Below are positions 46,800 through 56,806 of a stretch of 64,000 nt of DNA, one piece after another. Both the position numbers and the translations under genes were made by a program. The DNA is from Moraxella sp. (GTDB lineage: Bacteria > Pseudomonadota > Gammaproteobacteria > Pseudomonadales > Moraxellaceae): assembly GCA_030528385.1 (NCBI GenBank), contig JAUMYZ010000005.1:62001-126000 (forward strand), given 5' to 3'. The stretch's first letter is position 1. Every line of letters starts with the position of its first letter. The notes beneath the pieces are model-generated. The model was given only the letters and a program-made list of their open reading frames with translations, made no database searches and was not told the DNA's origin.

Positions 46800-48704
46800 A
46801 TGATAGAGAAGTCAATGCCTGTTATAACATCAACCAATGACGAGCAAGCATGTCAAGCAAAGGCGCAGCATGTGTCCACCCAGAACCTTGCCAACATCAA
46901 CTTAAGTCATTTGACCCCAGCGCACATACATCATTTACAACAAAAACTTGACACATTTTGCCCAGCCACGCTCCATCTGAGCCAGCGCTATCAAGGACAA
47001 GAGATTAGACCGCAGCTTACCGAGCAGTATGGGCAAACCTTGGCGCGTGTCTTTGCTTCGCGTGGCATAGCAGACCAAGACAAACTGGACATGCGCGTTT
47101 GTAGGCTGCTCCCAGCGGGCGATTTGTTGGGATTGGACAAAGCGGCAATCGTCATTGACCAAGCCATTGACGCAAACAAACGTATCTTGATTGTGGGCGA
47201 TTTTGATTGTGATGGAGCGACTTCCACCGCGCTGATGGTGCGCAGTCTAAGACAAATGGGTGCAGATGTTGAATTTTTGGTGCCTGACCGTTTTAAGTTT
47301 GGTTATGGACTTACCCCACAGATTGTAGAGTACGGTGTGGAGAGTTTTTCTCCTGAGCTGATTATTACTGTGGATAATGGCATCTCAAGCCATGAAGGGG
47401 TCGCCAAAGCCAAAGCGCTGGGCGTAGATGTGGTGATAACCGACCATCATTTGACCACCAATGCCAGTCCCGACGCGGTGGCGGTGGTCAATCCCAATCA
47501 GTTGGGTTGCACTTTTGCCAGCAAATCGTTGGTTGGCGTGGGCGTGGCGTTTTATGTGATGGGGCGACTTGCCAAAATCAGAAAAATGGCGGGCAAAAGC
47601 ACCACCAGCATTGCCAAATATCTGGATTTGGTGGCGCTGGGCACCATCGCCGATGTTGGCGTGCTTGACCAAAATAACCGAATTTTGGTAACGCATGGGC
47701 TAAATTTGATTCGTCAAGGGGACTGCTGTTTGGGGATTTTGGCGATTTTGGAGCAGGCAGGGCGAGAGTTTGGCAAAATTAGCGCCGACGATTTTGCTTT
47801 TGCCATTGCGCCGCGCATCAATGCTGCAGGACGTATGGACAATATGCGTACAGGGATTGAATGTTTGCTTGCTGACGATTATCAAGAAGCGTACTGTTTG
47901 GCCAGCAAGTTAAACGAGCTAAACCAATCGCGCCGCGCCGTAGAGACCCAAATGCAAGACGAAGCCAGCAGCATTATTCAAGAGCTGCCATTGGGCGACG
48001 ACCAACATTTGCCGCGAGCATTTAGTTTGTACCAAGACAACTGGCACCAAGGGGTGATTGGCATTGTGGCAGGGCGTATCAAAGAGCGTCTGTATCGCCC
48101 TGTCATTGTTTTTGCGCCCGCTGATGGTGCTAAGGTGGGTGATGATGATTTGATTAAAGGTTCGGCGCGCTCCATTGCTGGCGTGCATATCCGTGATGTG
48201 ATAGAGACGGTCGCGGTGGCAAACCCAGCGCTGATTTTACATTTTGGTGGTCATGCCATGGCGGCAGGATTGACCATCAAAAAAAGAGACTTTCAGACCT
48301 TTAGCAACTTATTTGCCCAAGCAATGCAATCGTTTGACGATTCGGTGTTTCAAGAGCAGCAGTTTAGCGATGGTAAGCTGCTGCCAGTGGACTTTAGTTT
48401 GGCGTTTGCCTACAAGCTAAAGCAGGTCAGCATTTGGGGCAATGGCTTTGCGGCGCCGACCTTTGATGGAGTCTTTGAACTCATTGGTTTTAAGATTTTA
48501 AAGGACAAACACCTAAAACTGACTCTAAGAACGGCAGGCGTGCAGTATCCTATTGACGCGCTTTGGTTTAATTATGACATAGAGCGTTGGGATTATCGCG
48601 CCAGTCGGGTGCACGTATTGTTTGCTTTGACAATCAACGAATGGCAAGGCCAACAAAGTTTGCAGCTTGCCATCAAAGATTTGGCGGTGTGTGCGATTAA
48701 CTGA
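46800..48704 (+). CDS. recJ: single-stranded-DNA-specific exonuclease RecJ
   Basis: A 5'-3' exonuclease acting in recombination and mismatch repair. The DHH/DHHA1 motifs are all visible: LIVGDFDCDGATSTALM, ELIITVDNGIS, VVITDHHLTT, VALGTIADVGVL and the C-terminal LHFGGHAMAAGL, with an OB-type region after. At 634 residues it has an N-terminal extension of about 55 residues of polar, poorly conserved character (MIEKSMPVITSTNDEQ onward) compared with E. coli RecJ. A second Met at 46815 is possible. The 3' end is followed within two bases by a transposase remnant. Confidence 0.95.
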   Translation: MIEKSMPVITSTNDEQACQAKAQHVSTQNLANINLSHLTPAHIHHLQQKLDTFCPATLHLSQRYQGQEIRPQLTEQYGQTLARVFASRGIADQDKLDMRVCRLLPAGDLLGLDKAAIVIDQAIDANKRILIVGDFDCDGATSTALMVRSLRQMGADVEFLVPDRFKFGYGLTPQIVEYGVESFSPELIITVDNGISSHEGVAKAKALGVDVVITDHHLTTNASPDAVAVVNPNQLGCTFASKSLVGVGVAFYVMGRLAKIRKMAGKSTTSIAKYLDLVALGTIADVGVLDQNNRILVTHGLNLIRQGDCCLGILAILEQAGREFGKISADDFAFAIAPRINAAGRMDNMRTGIECLLADDYQEAYCLASKLNELNQSRRAVETQMQDEASSIIQELPLGDDQHLPRAFSLYQDNWHQGVIGIVAGRIKERLYRPVIVFAPADGAKVGDDDLIKGSARSIAGVHIRDVIETVAVANPALILHFGGHAMAAGLTIKKRDFQTFSNLFAQAMQSFDDSVFQEQQFSDGKLLPVDFSLAFAYKLKQVSIWGNGFAAPTFDGVFELIGFKILKDKHLKLTLRTAGVQYPIDALWFNYDIERWDYRASRVHVLFALTINEWQGQQSLQLAIKDLAVCAIN

Positions 48705-48705
48705 G

Positions 48706-48865
48706 ATTTACAACCCAAACCTGTTCGTGTTGTGGTTCAATCAGCGACAATAGTCCCAAAGGTAGAGCAGGTTTGGCAATAAGAGAATGGACTTGTGGTG
48801 CTTGTAACACCACGCATGACAGAGATATCAATGCAGCCAAGAACATTCTTAAGTCTCGGACGTGA
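48706..48865 (+). pseudogene. C-terminal remnant of a TnpB (IS605 OrfB) nuclease
   Basis: The frame reads QTCSCCGSISDNSPKGRAGL, then REWTCGACNTTHDRDINAAKNILKSRT and a stop. This is the zinc ribbon (two CxxC pairs) and the last RuvC motif (HDRDINAAKNI) of TnpB proteins, the ancestors of Cas12. Nothing upstream of the zinc ribbon remains because recJ occupies it. The fragment is followed 19 bases later by the element's right-end hairpin. Confidence 0.85.
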
Positions 48866-48883
48866 TACGCTAGTTGTAGGAAG

Positions 48884-48913
48884 CCCCTTGCTTTAGTAAG
48901 GGGAGTACGTCAC
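48884..48913 (+). mobile_element. IS200/IS605-type right-end hairpin, copy 2
   Basis: CCCCTT-gctttagt-AAGGGG followed by AGTACGTCAC, in the expected position after a tnpB stop. A close copy lies at 33137-33171. Confidence 0.75.
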
Positions 48914-49533
48914 AGTCTTCCGCCCAGAGTGGGCAAGTGCCAATCAAAACGCACCGCCAGCATGCGCACCATAAATATCACCAACAGCATACTAAAATCG
49001 GCGACGGTGTGGGCGATGTTCAGCGATTGCATGAGCAGGTGCACACACGAACCAATAATGCTGGCGCTGATGTAGATTTCTTTTTGCAAGACCAAAGGAA
49101 TTTCGTTACAAATCATGTCGCGCATGATGCCGCCAGCAATGCTGGTCAAAACCGCCAACAAAATACAAATCTCAGCGCTGGCACCCATGCCTTGGGCAAC
49201 CGTAAAGCCAATCACGCTAAAGGCTGCCAGACCAATGGCGTCAAAAAACTTCATCGCGCCATCAATGTTGTGCAAGTAATCAATAAATACTTGCGCCAGC
49301 AGTGATGTGATGGTGATGACATACAAATAAGACAAATCCAGCGTCCAAAACAAAGGGTGTCTGTCCAAGATGACATCGCGCACCGTGCCGCCGCCAATGG
49401 CATTGACCATTGAAACCAAAATGCAGCCAAAAAAGTCAAAGCCCTTTTTCATGGCTAAGAGCGTGCCTGCCACAGCACAAGCAATGATGCCAATCATGTC
49501 CAACAGATAAATCACATCAACCAAAGAAACCAT
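48910..49533 (-). CDS. TRIC-family membrane channel (YadS/YicG-like)
   Basis: A 207-residue protein with seven membrane helices in two repeats. The repeat motifs are FFGCILVSMVNAIGGGTVRDVIL and CILLAVLTSIAGGIMRDMICNEIP, the glycine-rich GGG-x-RD pattern of prokaryotic TRIC cation channels (UPF0126). Its stop lies within the IS end copy, showing that the element landed right next to it without destroying it. Confidence 0.9.
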   Translation of the reverse strand: MVSLVDVIYLLDMIGIIACAVAGTLLAMKKGFDFFGCILVSMVNAIGGGTVRDVILDRHPLFWTLDLSYLYVITITSLLAQVFIDYLHNIDGAMKFFDAIGLAAFSVIGFTVAQGMGASAEICILLAVLTSIAGGIMRDMICNEIPLVLQKEIYISASIIGSCVHLLMQSLNIAHTVADFSMLLVIFMVRMLAVRFDWHLPTLGGRL

Positions 49534-49662
49534 GGCGCAATCCTAGGGGTTTTTGTTGTATAAATCAAGAAATCGCCGCTCAAAGACAACAAGATGTGTT
49601 AAGTGGGGGTGTGTTGAGCGCTTTGGGCGGTGTGAATGGATTTTGCTGTGCATGCTCTTTTG

Positions 49663-50391
49663 TTATTTGCCTTTGGCGTCTGCCCAGATGAGCTTGTGTA
49701 ATTGTAATTGAAAACGCACTGGTAGGACGTCCGCCAAAATCCATTCGGCCAAATCGGTGGCAAGGCTTGGCACGTCGTTTTTTTGTTCGTCAAGACAAAA
49801 CATCGGCGAAAACCACACCACACCACATTTTTTGTCCAATTGATATTGGGCAAGCACTTGTTTTGCCCAGTCGTAGTCTGTGCGATTGGCGATGACGATT
49901 TTGATTTGGTCGCGGGGCGTTAGGTATTTTAAATTTTCCCATAGATTTTTGTTGCATTCGCCCGATGAAGGGCTTTTTAGGTCCATGACTTTGGACACTG
50001 GTGCTGGGACGTCTTTGACCGACAACGCTCCTGCGGTTTCTAGGCAGACGTCATAACCTGCTGCCAATAACTTTTGCATTAGGGCGATGGCGTTGGGTTG
50101 GGCAAGGGGCTCGCCGCCAGTTAGGCACACTTGTTTGCAGGGATATTGGCGAATGTGTGCCAAAATTTCGTCCAACGCCCATCTTTGACCGCCCGTGAAC
50201 GAATAGGTGGTGTCGCAATACACGCAGCGCAAAGGGCAACCCGTCAGGCGAATAAAAATGGTTGGCATGCCCATGGTCAGTGCTTCGCCTTGTAAAGAAT
50301 AAAAAATCTCTGTTAGGCGCAGCCCTGCTTGGGGGTCGGTGGTGGGGATTTGCTGGTTTCTTAATGGTGGTTTTTGGTGATTGTTGGTCAA
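49663..50391 (-). CDS. queE: 7-carboxy-7-deazaguanine synthase
   Basis: A radical-SAM enzyme of queuosine (deazapurine) synthesis that makes CDG from carboxytetrahydropterin. It has RLTEIFYSLQGEALTMGMPTIFIRLTGCPLRCVYCDTTYSF with the CxxxCxxC cluster motif, then QVCLTGGEPLAQ and a C-terminal half with VMDLKSPSSGECNK. The frame can start with GTG at 50424, but a -10 box TATAAT overlaps that codon, so transcription would begin at about 50419; the TTG at 50391 with AAGG six bases upstream is preferred. No other que gene is adjacent. Confidence 0.88.
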   Translation of the reverse strand: MTNNHQKPPLRNQQIPTTDPQAGLRLTEIFYSLQGEALTMGMPTIFIRLTGCPLRCVYCDTTYSFTGGQRWALDEILAHIRQYPCKQVCLTGGEPLAQPNAIALMQKLLAAGYDVCLETAGALSVKDVPAPVSKVMDLKSPSSGECNKNLWENLKYLTPRDQIKIVIANRTDYDWAKQVLAQYQLDKKCGVVWFSPMFCLDEQKNDVPSLATDLAEWILADVLPVRFQLQLHKLIWADAKGK

Positions 50392-50425
50392 ACTTGTGCC
50401 TTGTTGGTTGGGTGCAAAACCCACT

Positions 50426-50454
50426 ATTATAACAGTTGCCTGCTAACATGAAAA
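50426..50454 (-). promoter_or_regulatory. sigma-70 promoter of queE
   Basis: On the reverse strand TTTTCA (50449-50454) and TATAAT (50426-50431) are 17 bases apart. It decides against the GTG start at 50424. Confidence 0.55.
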
Positions 50455-50494
50455 CCAAAACCTGTTTAACAGCCTGTTAAATGGCAAAGAACAA

Positions 50495-53400
50495 TCAAAA
50501 AACAACATGAATGCCAACGCCATGCTCGCTTTGCCATAAATAAACACCGTCATCTAGGACGTTGATAACCAAGTGCAGATGCAACAAGACGTATTGACCG
50601 TCTTGTATGGTGTAGTCCCAATCGCTTTGAATGGCTTGATTGGGGTGATGTAGCGACCAGCGCTCACCTGTGTATGTGTCTTCAATATTAAGGCGCTTGT
50701 GGGTGCGCGAAACAAAAATACGCAGTCCAAACAACACAAATTCGCTGGTGGCTTGACGTGGGGTCATTTGACACGGCGCTGACGAGTCGGACGATTTTAA
50801 GTGTGTTTGTTCTTGTTCTAAGCGTTCTTGTTCCAAGCGTTCTTGTTTCAACTCTAGCGTTTTTTGTGCTGCTTGCTCTTCGCGGCGCAGTTTTTGAATG
50901 ATGGTGTGCTCGCTGTTGGTTAATTTAAGAATTGACAACATCAGTTCGCTGGTTGTTTTAAGTGGCGGTAATTGGGGTGTGATGGTATTTGTGTTTAGGT
51001 TTTGTAAGATTTTTTTATAGTTTTTTTGTGCCAATGTTGCTTTTTGTATGAGTTTTTCATCATCAATGTTGAGCCTGTCTATTTTTTGTAATATTGCCCA
51101 TAAGCGTTCTTTATAAAAAGTATAGAGTGTGTCTTTGCTGCTGGCTTTTGCAAGCAGATACAAATACAAGGATAAAGGCATGGATAAGTCAGGGCTTTTT
51201 TCCATTAAATGGCAAAGTGATTTAATGCTGTTAAAATTGGTGCGCCAAAACACTTCTTCTTGATGTTCAATAGAAAAGAAATTTTTAATTTCTTGAAATA
51301 AGGCGACGATTGGCGCGTTGTTTTGATAATCAGCAAAGTTTTCTTCTTTGGACAATTCGTGAATTTGTGAGTTATTACACAAACCATAAATGATGTCCAT
51401 GATTTCTTCAGGAAGACTGTAGCGTGGTTTTTTGCCGTTTTTTAAGGTGATGTTAAAAGCACCAGAGAGCTTTTTTTGTAGCACCAAGAAGTCATCGCTG
51501 GTCGGTTGATAAAATTGAATGCGTGATTGAATGCTTTGCCAATCGCCATAAAGACATAATTGTAACGTTTTAAAACGTTGAATTCTATGGGCAAAGTTTT
51601 CTTCGTTCATGTCATCAATATTTTGGCAAAATTGATAAATTTTTTCTAATACGTCTTGTGAAGTGATGTGGGGCAAAAGGTGTTTTAATACTTGCTCAAG
51701 CTCTTTTTCTTCGTATAAATGCGCCAAAATTTTTTGCCAATAGGTTTCTTGCATCTCATTTAGATTCATTGTTGATAACTCCTGTATGATAAAATCAAGG
51801 TCAAAGCCAAAAATATAATTTAATTTTTCATCAAAATCAACCAAGCATTGAATTTGGGATTGGTGATATTCTGTTGGGTAGCTGTCTATGAGATAATGAT
51901 TATAAGCGTTGTCCCAAATTTCTATGGCTTGATAATAATTGGTCAATTTAAAATGCAGATATGCCAAAAAATCAAAAGGGTAAATGTCTCCTTGGTCAAT
52001 GATGTTTTGGGTGGCTTGATAAATGGTTTGGTAATCGTCTTTTGTCAGTGAATATTGCTTGATGATTGTAGCAAGTTTTTGATAACAATCCGTCCAAAAA
52101 TCGCGCCAAAAATCATGAATGGGCTGTGTTTGTTGACTCATTAACACATAATTTGTTGTCCATGTTTGGGGTGGCATAATGTCATTGAGCAACTGTAGGC
52201 AAATAAAAGCCGATAAGAATTTTTCTGCAATATATTCTTTGTATTGATATAAATGATGATGGTCGTGTAATAATAACAACAACGTTATCATGATTTCAAT
52301 ATGCTCATCGTGATGATACAGCACAAAAAATTCATCAATGCGTTGCTGCTGATAAAACAAAATGGCTTGATATTGAACTTTTTTATTGACATCAAACAGA
52401 TTGTCATAAAAATCTATGTGTTTATTGAGTTCGTTGGTGGTGATTTTTTGGCGATTTTTAATGGTCAGTACATAATCATAAAATGTTTTTATTGGCAACA
52501 CATGCTGCTGCTGGTGTGGTTTGGCATAGACATTGAGTTGATGTTGTGAAGCGATGGTAATTTTGCCACCAATGGCAGCAAAAAAATGCTCCCAAAGGGA
52601 CTGTTCTTCAAGTTGGCGAGCGATGATAAACACATCGGTGGTTGCTTGATGGAACGCAAAAAACAGCACATCAAGTTGGCAGGACAAATGATGTTGTGTT
52701 TGTGTGTCTGTTTGATGGGTGTTTTTTATGGGTGGCAATAAAGATTCAAAACCCAGTAGGGCAACCGCATTATTTTTTGGGGCAGGTTTGGATATGCTGC
52801 ACAGAGATTTTGGCAAATTGCTGTTTGGCAAAAAATAACGATGAATAAGCGGAGTTTTTTGGCTGAGCACAGTATTTATATCGTCTGTGGTGTCATTGAC
52901 AATTAAGGGTATGTGCTGTTGCTGTAGTAATGGCACAATATGGCTGTCTGATGGCAGCACAAAAAATATATTGGGAAGCTGATTTGGTTGGGTTTGCTTG
53001 TTTTTGTCAAAAAACAACTCTGCGTAAGAATATTGTTTTTGTTGCCCATGATAAACACCAATCAAATGATGGTGATAAGGGGTGTTTTGATTGGTTTCTA
53101 AAATGTAGGCGATTTCTTGATATATTTTGGTTTGCCAAGGCGATATTTTTTCAAGACAATTTGTGGTGGTAGAAAATATCAGGGGAATTTCGGACAATGG
53201 TGGGTGATTGCTTTGATTAAGGTAAAAACTTTGTTTTAAGATGGTGCTGATGACATTTTCGGGCAATAAATGACCGTCATCGCACAAAAGCGTCAAATAA
53301 GGCGTTAATAAAACATTGTTTTGTTCAATATATGCCATCAGGTCATGAATGTCCCAAAGATTGTTTCTTTGCTTGATTGGCAAATACCAGTTTTGATAAA

Positions 53401-54760
53401 TGTTTTCATAAATGGTGGCAAATGTTTGTTTGTCAATAATGCTTTCTTTATTGGGCTGATAATTGGAAGTATCATATGATGAACCACAAATAAGATAGTT
53501 GATGGTTTGCCATATCAGATGTGCTTGCTGATAAATACCAGTCTTATTTTTTTGGTTGCGATAAAAGTCTTGATGATATAATTTTAAAAACGTGAATTTA
53601 TCCAAATAATTGTCCTGATGAAATTGGACTTGTTCATTGTATTCTAAATGCTGGCATAAATAACTTTCAATGCTTAGGCAAGATTTTTTTAATAAGGTTT
53701 CTAAGGACGGTTGGTGGTTGCTTTCTAATTGATACCATGATTGATAAACCAAGATTTGGTATTTGATTTGCTGTCTTAAATAATGCTCTTCGTGTCTGTG
53801 GCACAAAAACAAACAAGGCAACGCTGGTTGCGGGGTATTGTTTGGATATTTAAAATAAAAATGCACATATAACAAAGCCAATAATGTTGTTTTGCCTGCG
53901 TTTTTATTACCTTGCATGACAAAAGGATAAGATTGTTGTTGCAAAAACAGTTTGTCAACGCAGTGGTATTGCCATGTATTTAACTTAAAGGGCAGCTGGG
54001 TTTGTTGGCTAAGATACCACAGCGAATCCTTGGTCAATATTTCTAATGGCACATGGCGATGGTATTGTGGGTGGCTGTCTTGTGTGGCGCCGATGATATA
54101 GGGCTGGCTGTCAAATTGACAATCAATGGTGTTGTGATAAATAAAACGAATTTTTTGTTGGGCAATTTGCTGATGACTCAGTGTGAATGTCTGATTGCTG
54201 TGTTGGTTAAGAGCACAAGAAATGGCGTTATGACTTTCTTTTAGCCCCAGCGCAGACAAATTGGGCGCAATCTCATAACGCCAAATGGGGCTTTCTTGAT
54301 AGGTGTCAATATTTTGTAGAAAGTTTAGGGTATCAACGCGATAATTGATGAACAAATGGGGTGGGGGTGTGATTGGTGGTTGATTGTTTTGTAATAGAGT
54401 GTTGATAAATTCTTTAAGTTCAATGTCTGCGCCGCTTTGAAAAAAGATGTGGTTGCCATATTCTTTGGTATTAATCCATAATTTTTCGTAATCTTTGTCT
54501 TTGCGACCAAAAATTTTGATAAAACTTAATACGCGATATAGGTTGTTTTGGTGTGGGTATTCATCAATGCGCGCCAATAGTCGGTACTGATAAGACAGAT
54601 ATTTTTTGACCCGATAGGGATATTCAAATTTTTCAAACTGTGTTAGGCTTTGGTTGCGTAAGACGTGTTCTTTGAGCTTATAAATTTGCTCAACCAAGCC
54701 ATAATATTCTGCTTCTTTTTGGCATTTACCGCTGATGTGGACATGTAATGATGATTGCAC
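50495..54760 (-). CDS. giant helicase-like protein of unknown function (RelE-like N-terminus plus degenerate superfamily-1 core)
   Basis: A 1,421-residue cytosolic protein starting at GTG with GAGAA seven bases upstream. Residues about 48-97 (YRVKKYLSYQYRLLARIDEY to KDKDYEKLW) resemble the RelE/ParE-like domain preceding some UvrD-like helicases. A perfect Walker A GNKNAGKTT lies at 284-292, followed by LPCLFLCHRHEEHYL like motif Ia. Near 468-500, WDIHDLMAYIEQN and LTLLCDDGHLLPE parallel the DE-Q box of SF1 helicases, with DDGH instead of DEAQ. The rest is Gln/His/Tyr/Asn-rich; a KQERLEQERLEQEQ coil near 1310 precedes a C-terminal beta-rich domain (residues 1330-1421). It is far more AT-rich than its neighbours and stands alone, suggesting transfer. 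I do not know its function; an anti-phage or DNA-repair role is inference. Confidence 0.8.
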   Translation of the reverse strand: MQSSLHVHISGKCQKEAEYYGLVEQIYKLKEHVLRNQSLTQFEKFEYPYRVKKYLSYQYRLLARIDEYPHQNNLYRVLSFIKIFGRKDKDYEKLWINTKEYGNHIFFQSGADIELKEFINTLLQNNQPPITPPPHLFINYRVDTLNFLQNIDTYQESPIWRYEIAPNLSALGLKESHNAISCALNQHSNQTFTLSHQQIAQQKIRFIYHNTIDCQFDSQPYIIGATQDSHPQYHRHVPLEILTKDSLWYLSQQTQLPFKLNTWQYHCVDKLFLQQQSYPFVMQGNKNAGKTTLLALLYVHFYFKYPNNTPQPALPCLFLCHRHEEHYLRQQIKYQILVYQSWYQLESNHQPSLETLLKKSCLSIESYLCQHLEYNEQVQFHQDNYLDKFTFLKLYHQDFYRNQKNKTGIYQQAHLIWQTINYLICGSSYDTSNYQPNKESIIDKQTFATIYENIYQNWYLPIKQRNNLWDIHDLMAYIEQNNVLLTPYLTLLCDDGHLLPENVISTILKQSFYLNQSNHPPLSEIPLIFSTTTNCLEKISPWQTKIYQEIAYILETNQNTPYHHHLIGVYHGQQKQYSYAELFFDKNKQTQPNQLPNIFFVLPSDSHIVPLLQQQHIPLIVNDTTDDINTVLSQKTPLIHRYFLPNSNLPKSLCSISKPAPKNNAVALLGFESLLPPIKNTHQTDTQTQHHLSCQLDVLFFAFHQATTDVFIIARQLEEQSLWEHFFAAIGGKITIASQHQLNVYAKPHQQQHVLPIKTFYDYVLTIKNRQKITTNELNKHIDFYDNLFDVNKKVQYQAILFYQQQRIDEFFVLYHHDEHIEIMITLLLLLHDHHHLYQYKEYIAEKFLSAFICLQLLNDIMPPQTWTTNYVLMSQQTQPIHDFWRDFWTDCYQKLATIIKQYSLTKDDYQTIYQATQNIIDQGDIYPFDFLAYLHFKLTNYYQAIEIWDNAYNHYLIDSYPTEYHQSQIQCLVDFDEKLNYIFGFDLDFIIQELSTMNLNEMQETYWQKILAHLYEEKELEQVLKHLLPHITSQDVLEKIYQFCQNIDDMNEENFAHRIQRFKTLQLCLYGDWQSIQSRIQFYQPTSDDFLVLQKKLSGAFNITLKNGKKPRYSLPEEIMDIIYGLCNNSQIHELSKEENFADYQNNAPIVALFQEIKNFFSIEHQEEVFWRTNFNSIKSLCHLMEKSPDLSMPLSLYLYLLAKASSKDTLYTFYKERLWAILQKIDRLNIDDEKLIQKATLAQKNYKKILQNLNTNTITPQLPPLKTTSELMLSILKLTNSEHTIIQKLRREEQAAQKTLELKQERLEQERLEQEQTHLKSSDSSAPCQMTPRQATSEFVLFGLRIFVSRTHKRLNIEDTYTGERWSLHHPNQAIQSDWDYTIQDGQYVLLHLHLVINVLDDGVYLWQSEHGVGIHVVF

Positions 54761-54798
54761 AATGTTCTCAATGTTGTTAATTATAATAATAAGGACAC

Positions 54799-54826
54799 AT
54801 TATAGGTCTTTTTTGACAAAAGACAA
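54799..54826 (-). promoter_or_regulatory. probable sigma-70 promoter of the giant gene
   Basis: On the reverse strand TTGTCT and TATAAT are separated by 16 bases, ending about 40 bases before the GTG start. Confidence 0.5.
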
Positions 54827-54851
54827 AGCACTTTGTTAAAGATAAAATACA

Positions 54852-54887
54852 AAAAAAGACCACCAAAAACAGATGGGCGGTCTTTTT
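54852..54887. terminator. terminator downstream of dapD
   Basis: AAAAAGACC and GGTCTTTTT arms with A/T flanks; it terminates leftward dapD transcription just before the giant gene's promoter. Confidence 0.75.
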
Positions 54888-54905
54888 GAGTTGATAAAGG
54901 GTGGT

Positions 54906-55724
54906 TTATTCGGCTCTTAGCAGCTCATTAAGACTGGTTTTGGCACGAGTTTGGGCATCTACTTTTTTGACGATGATGGCGGCATACAGACTGTGTGTGC
55001 CATCTTTGCTGGGCAAACTGCCTGGTACGACCACCGAGCCCGCTGGCACACGTCCGTAGTGGATTTCGCCTGTCTCGCGGTCATAAATGCGAGTGGACTG
55101 ACCAATGTACACGCCCATGGAGATGACCGAGCCTTCTTCTACGATGACGCCTTCTACGATTTCGCTTCTTGCGCCGATAAAGCAGTTGTCTTCAATGATG
55201 GTGGGATTGGCTTGTAGGGGCTCTAACACGCCACCGATACCCACGCCCCCTGATAAGTGAACGTTTTTGCCGATTTGGGCACATGAGCCAACGGTCGCCC
55301 AAGTATCCACCATCGTGCCTTCGTCCACATAGGCGCCAATATTGGTGTAAGATGGCATGAGTACCACATTTTTGGCGATGAACGAGCCTTTGCGAGCCAC
55401 CGCAGGCGGAACGACACGCACGCCAGCGTTCTTAAAATCGTCTTCTGACCAGTCGGTAAATTTGGTCTCTACTTTGTCAAAAAATCTTAGGTCGCATGAC
55501 TCAATGGGCTTATTATCGTTGATTTTAAAGGACAAGAGTACCGCTTTTTTGACCCATTGGTGTACCACCCATTGTCCGTCAATTTTTTCGGCGACACGCA
55601 ATGAGCCGTTGTCCAATTTGCCAAGCACTGTTTCTACCGCCGAGCGAATGTCGGCAGGGCAGTCAGTCGCACCAAAGTTGGCACGATTGTCAAAGGCTTG
55701 TTCAATGATGTTTTGTAAAGACAT
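54906..55724 (-). CDS. dapD: tetrahydrodipicolinate N-succinyltransferase
   Basis: Succinylates tetrahydrodipicolinate in lysine and diaminopimelate synthesis. The 272-residue left-handed beta-helix protein has [15 protein letters not shown] at the start, [58 protein letters not shown] and [21 protein letters not shown] with hexapeptide repeats. The frame extends 35 codons upstream, but the ATG at 55724 matches the family start. Confidence 0.96.
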   Translation of the reverse strand: MSLQNIIEQAFDNRANFGATDCPADIRSAVETVLGKLDNGSLRVAEKIDGQWVVHQWVKKAVLLSFKINDNKPIESCDLRFFDKVETKFTDWSEDDFKNAGVRVVPPAVARKGSFIAKNVVLMPSYTNIGAYVDEGTMVDTWATVGSCAQIGKNVHLSGGVGIGGVLEPLQANPTIIEDNCFIGARSEIVEGVIVEEGSVISMGVYIGQSTRIYDRETGEIHYGRVPAGSVVVPGSLPSKDGTHSLYAAIIVKKVDAQTRAKTSLNELLRAE

Positions 55725-55798
55725 AACAGTTCCTATATTGGTGAAAAGGTGGTTTATTGTCGCCAATTTTTGTGTTTTTGGCAAATTGTTTTTGGTGG

Positions 55799-56737
55799 TT
55801 AAAGGGTTTGTTGGTGGTGTTTTAGCCATACCAAGATGTCTTGATAAACCTGCTGGCGACCAATTTCGTGCAGCGGCTCATGGCGCATGTTGGGATAAAG
55901 CAGTTTGTTGGCAACAATGTTGGCGTTGATTAGTTGCTTGTGCAGGTGTTCAATGTCTTGCCCCATGTTGCCCACGGGGTCGTCTTTGCCACTGACAAGC
56001 AGCACGCCAAAGTCCTGTGAAATGTGCTGATACCAAGCCGATGTGCAGGCTTTTTTAAGTAAAATGTGCAAAGTAAAAAAGCCATTATTGCTAAACACAA
56101 AGCCGCACAAAGGGTCAGCTTCAAAGGCTTTGATGTTGTTTGGGTTTTCAGACAGCCACGCAAAAGCAGACGCTGACACTGGTGAGCGGATTTTATTAAG
56201 CAAGTAATGATTAAGCAAAGAAGCAAAATGCGTGTTGGGTTTTTTGGGGTTTAACAAATTGAGCAACCCAAGACTGTTGAGACTTAGGGCGTGAGTCGCC
56301 CCAAAACTGTTGGTCGTCCCCATCAATATTGCCCCAGCAAAACTGCTGGCATGATGGGCGAGCACCGTGCGCACCACAAACGACCCCATAGAATGCCCCA
56401 TGATAAAATGTGGCACCTTAGCACCGAGTGTGTGGGCTTTTTCTTTGAGTTTGTCTGCCATGATGATGACGTCTTTACACAGGGCTTGGACGGGATGTTT
56501 TTTATCAAAAAATCCCAATTCGTATTTGTCTTTGACCGTTTTGCCATGCCCCAGCTGGTCATAAGTGGCAACCAAAATGCCATTATCCGCCAGAAATTGG
56601 GCAAATTTGGCATACCGCCCGCTGTGCTCACTCATGCCGTGCACAACTAGTAAAGTGGACGTAATGTCGCCTTTGGGAATAAAAAAGGTGTGGTATAGGT
56701 GGTGGATTTGGTTGGATGATAGGATAATTTGGGTCAT
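55799..56737 (-). CDS. alpha/beta hydrolase, monoacylglycerol-lipase-like
   Basis: A 312-residue serine hydrolase. [21 protein letters not shown] carries the oxyanion HG motif, [11 protein letters not shown] the nucleophile Ser, [10 protein letters not shown] the acid, and NMRHEPLHE the His. This spacing is typical of Hydrolase_4 (lysophospholipase/monoacylglycerol lipase) proteins. No signal peptide in the preferred start at 56737; an in-frame upstream Met at 56794 would add a hydrophobic lead, so membrane targeting cannot be excluded. Confidence 0.85.
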   Translation of the reverse strand: MTQIILSSNQIHHLYHTFFIPKGDITSTLLVVHGMSEHSGRYAKFAQFLADNGILVATYDQLGHGKTVKDKYELGFFDKKHPVQALCKDVIIMADKLKEKAHTLGAKVPHFIMGHSMGSFVVRTVLAHHASSFAGAILMGTTNSFGATHALSLNSLGLLNLLNPKKPNTHFASLLNHYLLNKIRSPVSASAFAWLSENPNNIKAFEADPLCGFVFSNNGFFTLHILLKKACTSAWYQHISQDFGVLLVSGKDDPVGNMGQDIEHLHKQLINANIVANKLLYPNMRHEPLHEIGRQQVYQDILVWLKHHQQTL

Positions 56738-56806
56738 GGCTGCTGTATTAGACGTTGTAAATAATATAAAAAGGGCGATGATTTTTCGCCCCATATTTTT
56801 AAAAGG

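Noticed and set aside
50464..50480. TTTAACAG-C-CTGTTAAA palindrome downstream of the giant gene
   Set aside because: It lies between two same-strand genes without a T-run, so it is neither a good terminator nor clearly an operator; too little evidence to list.
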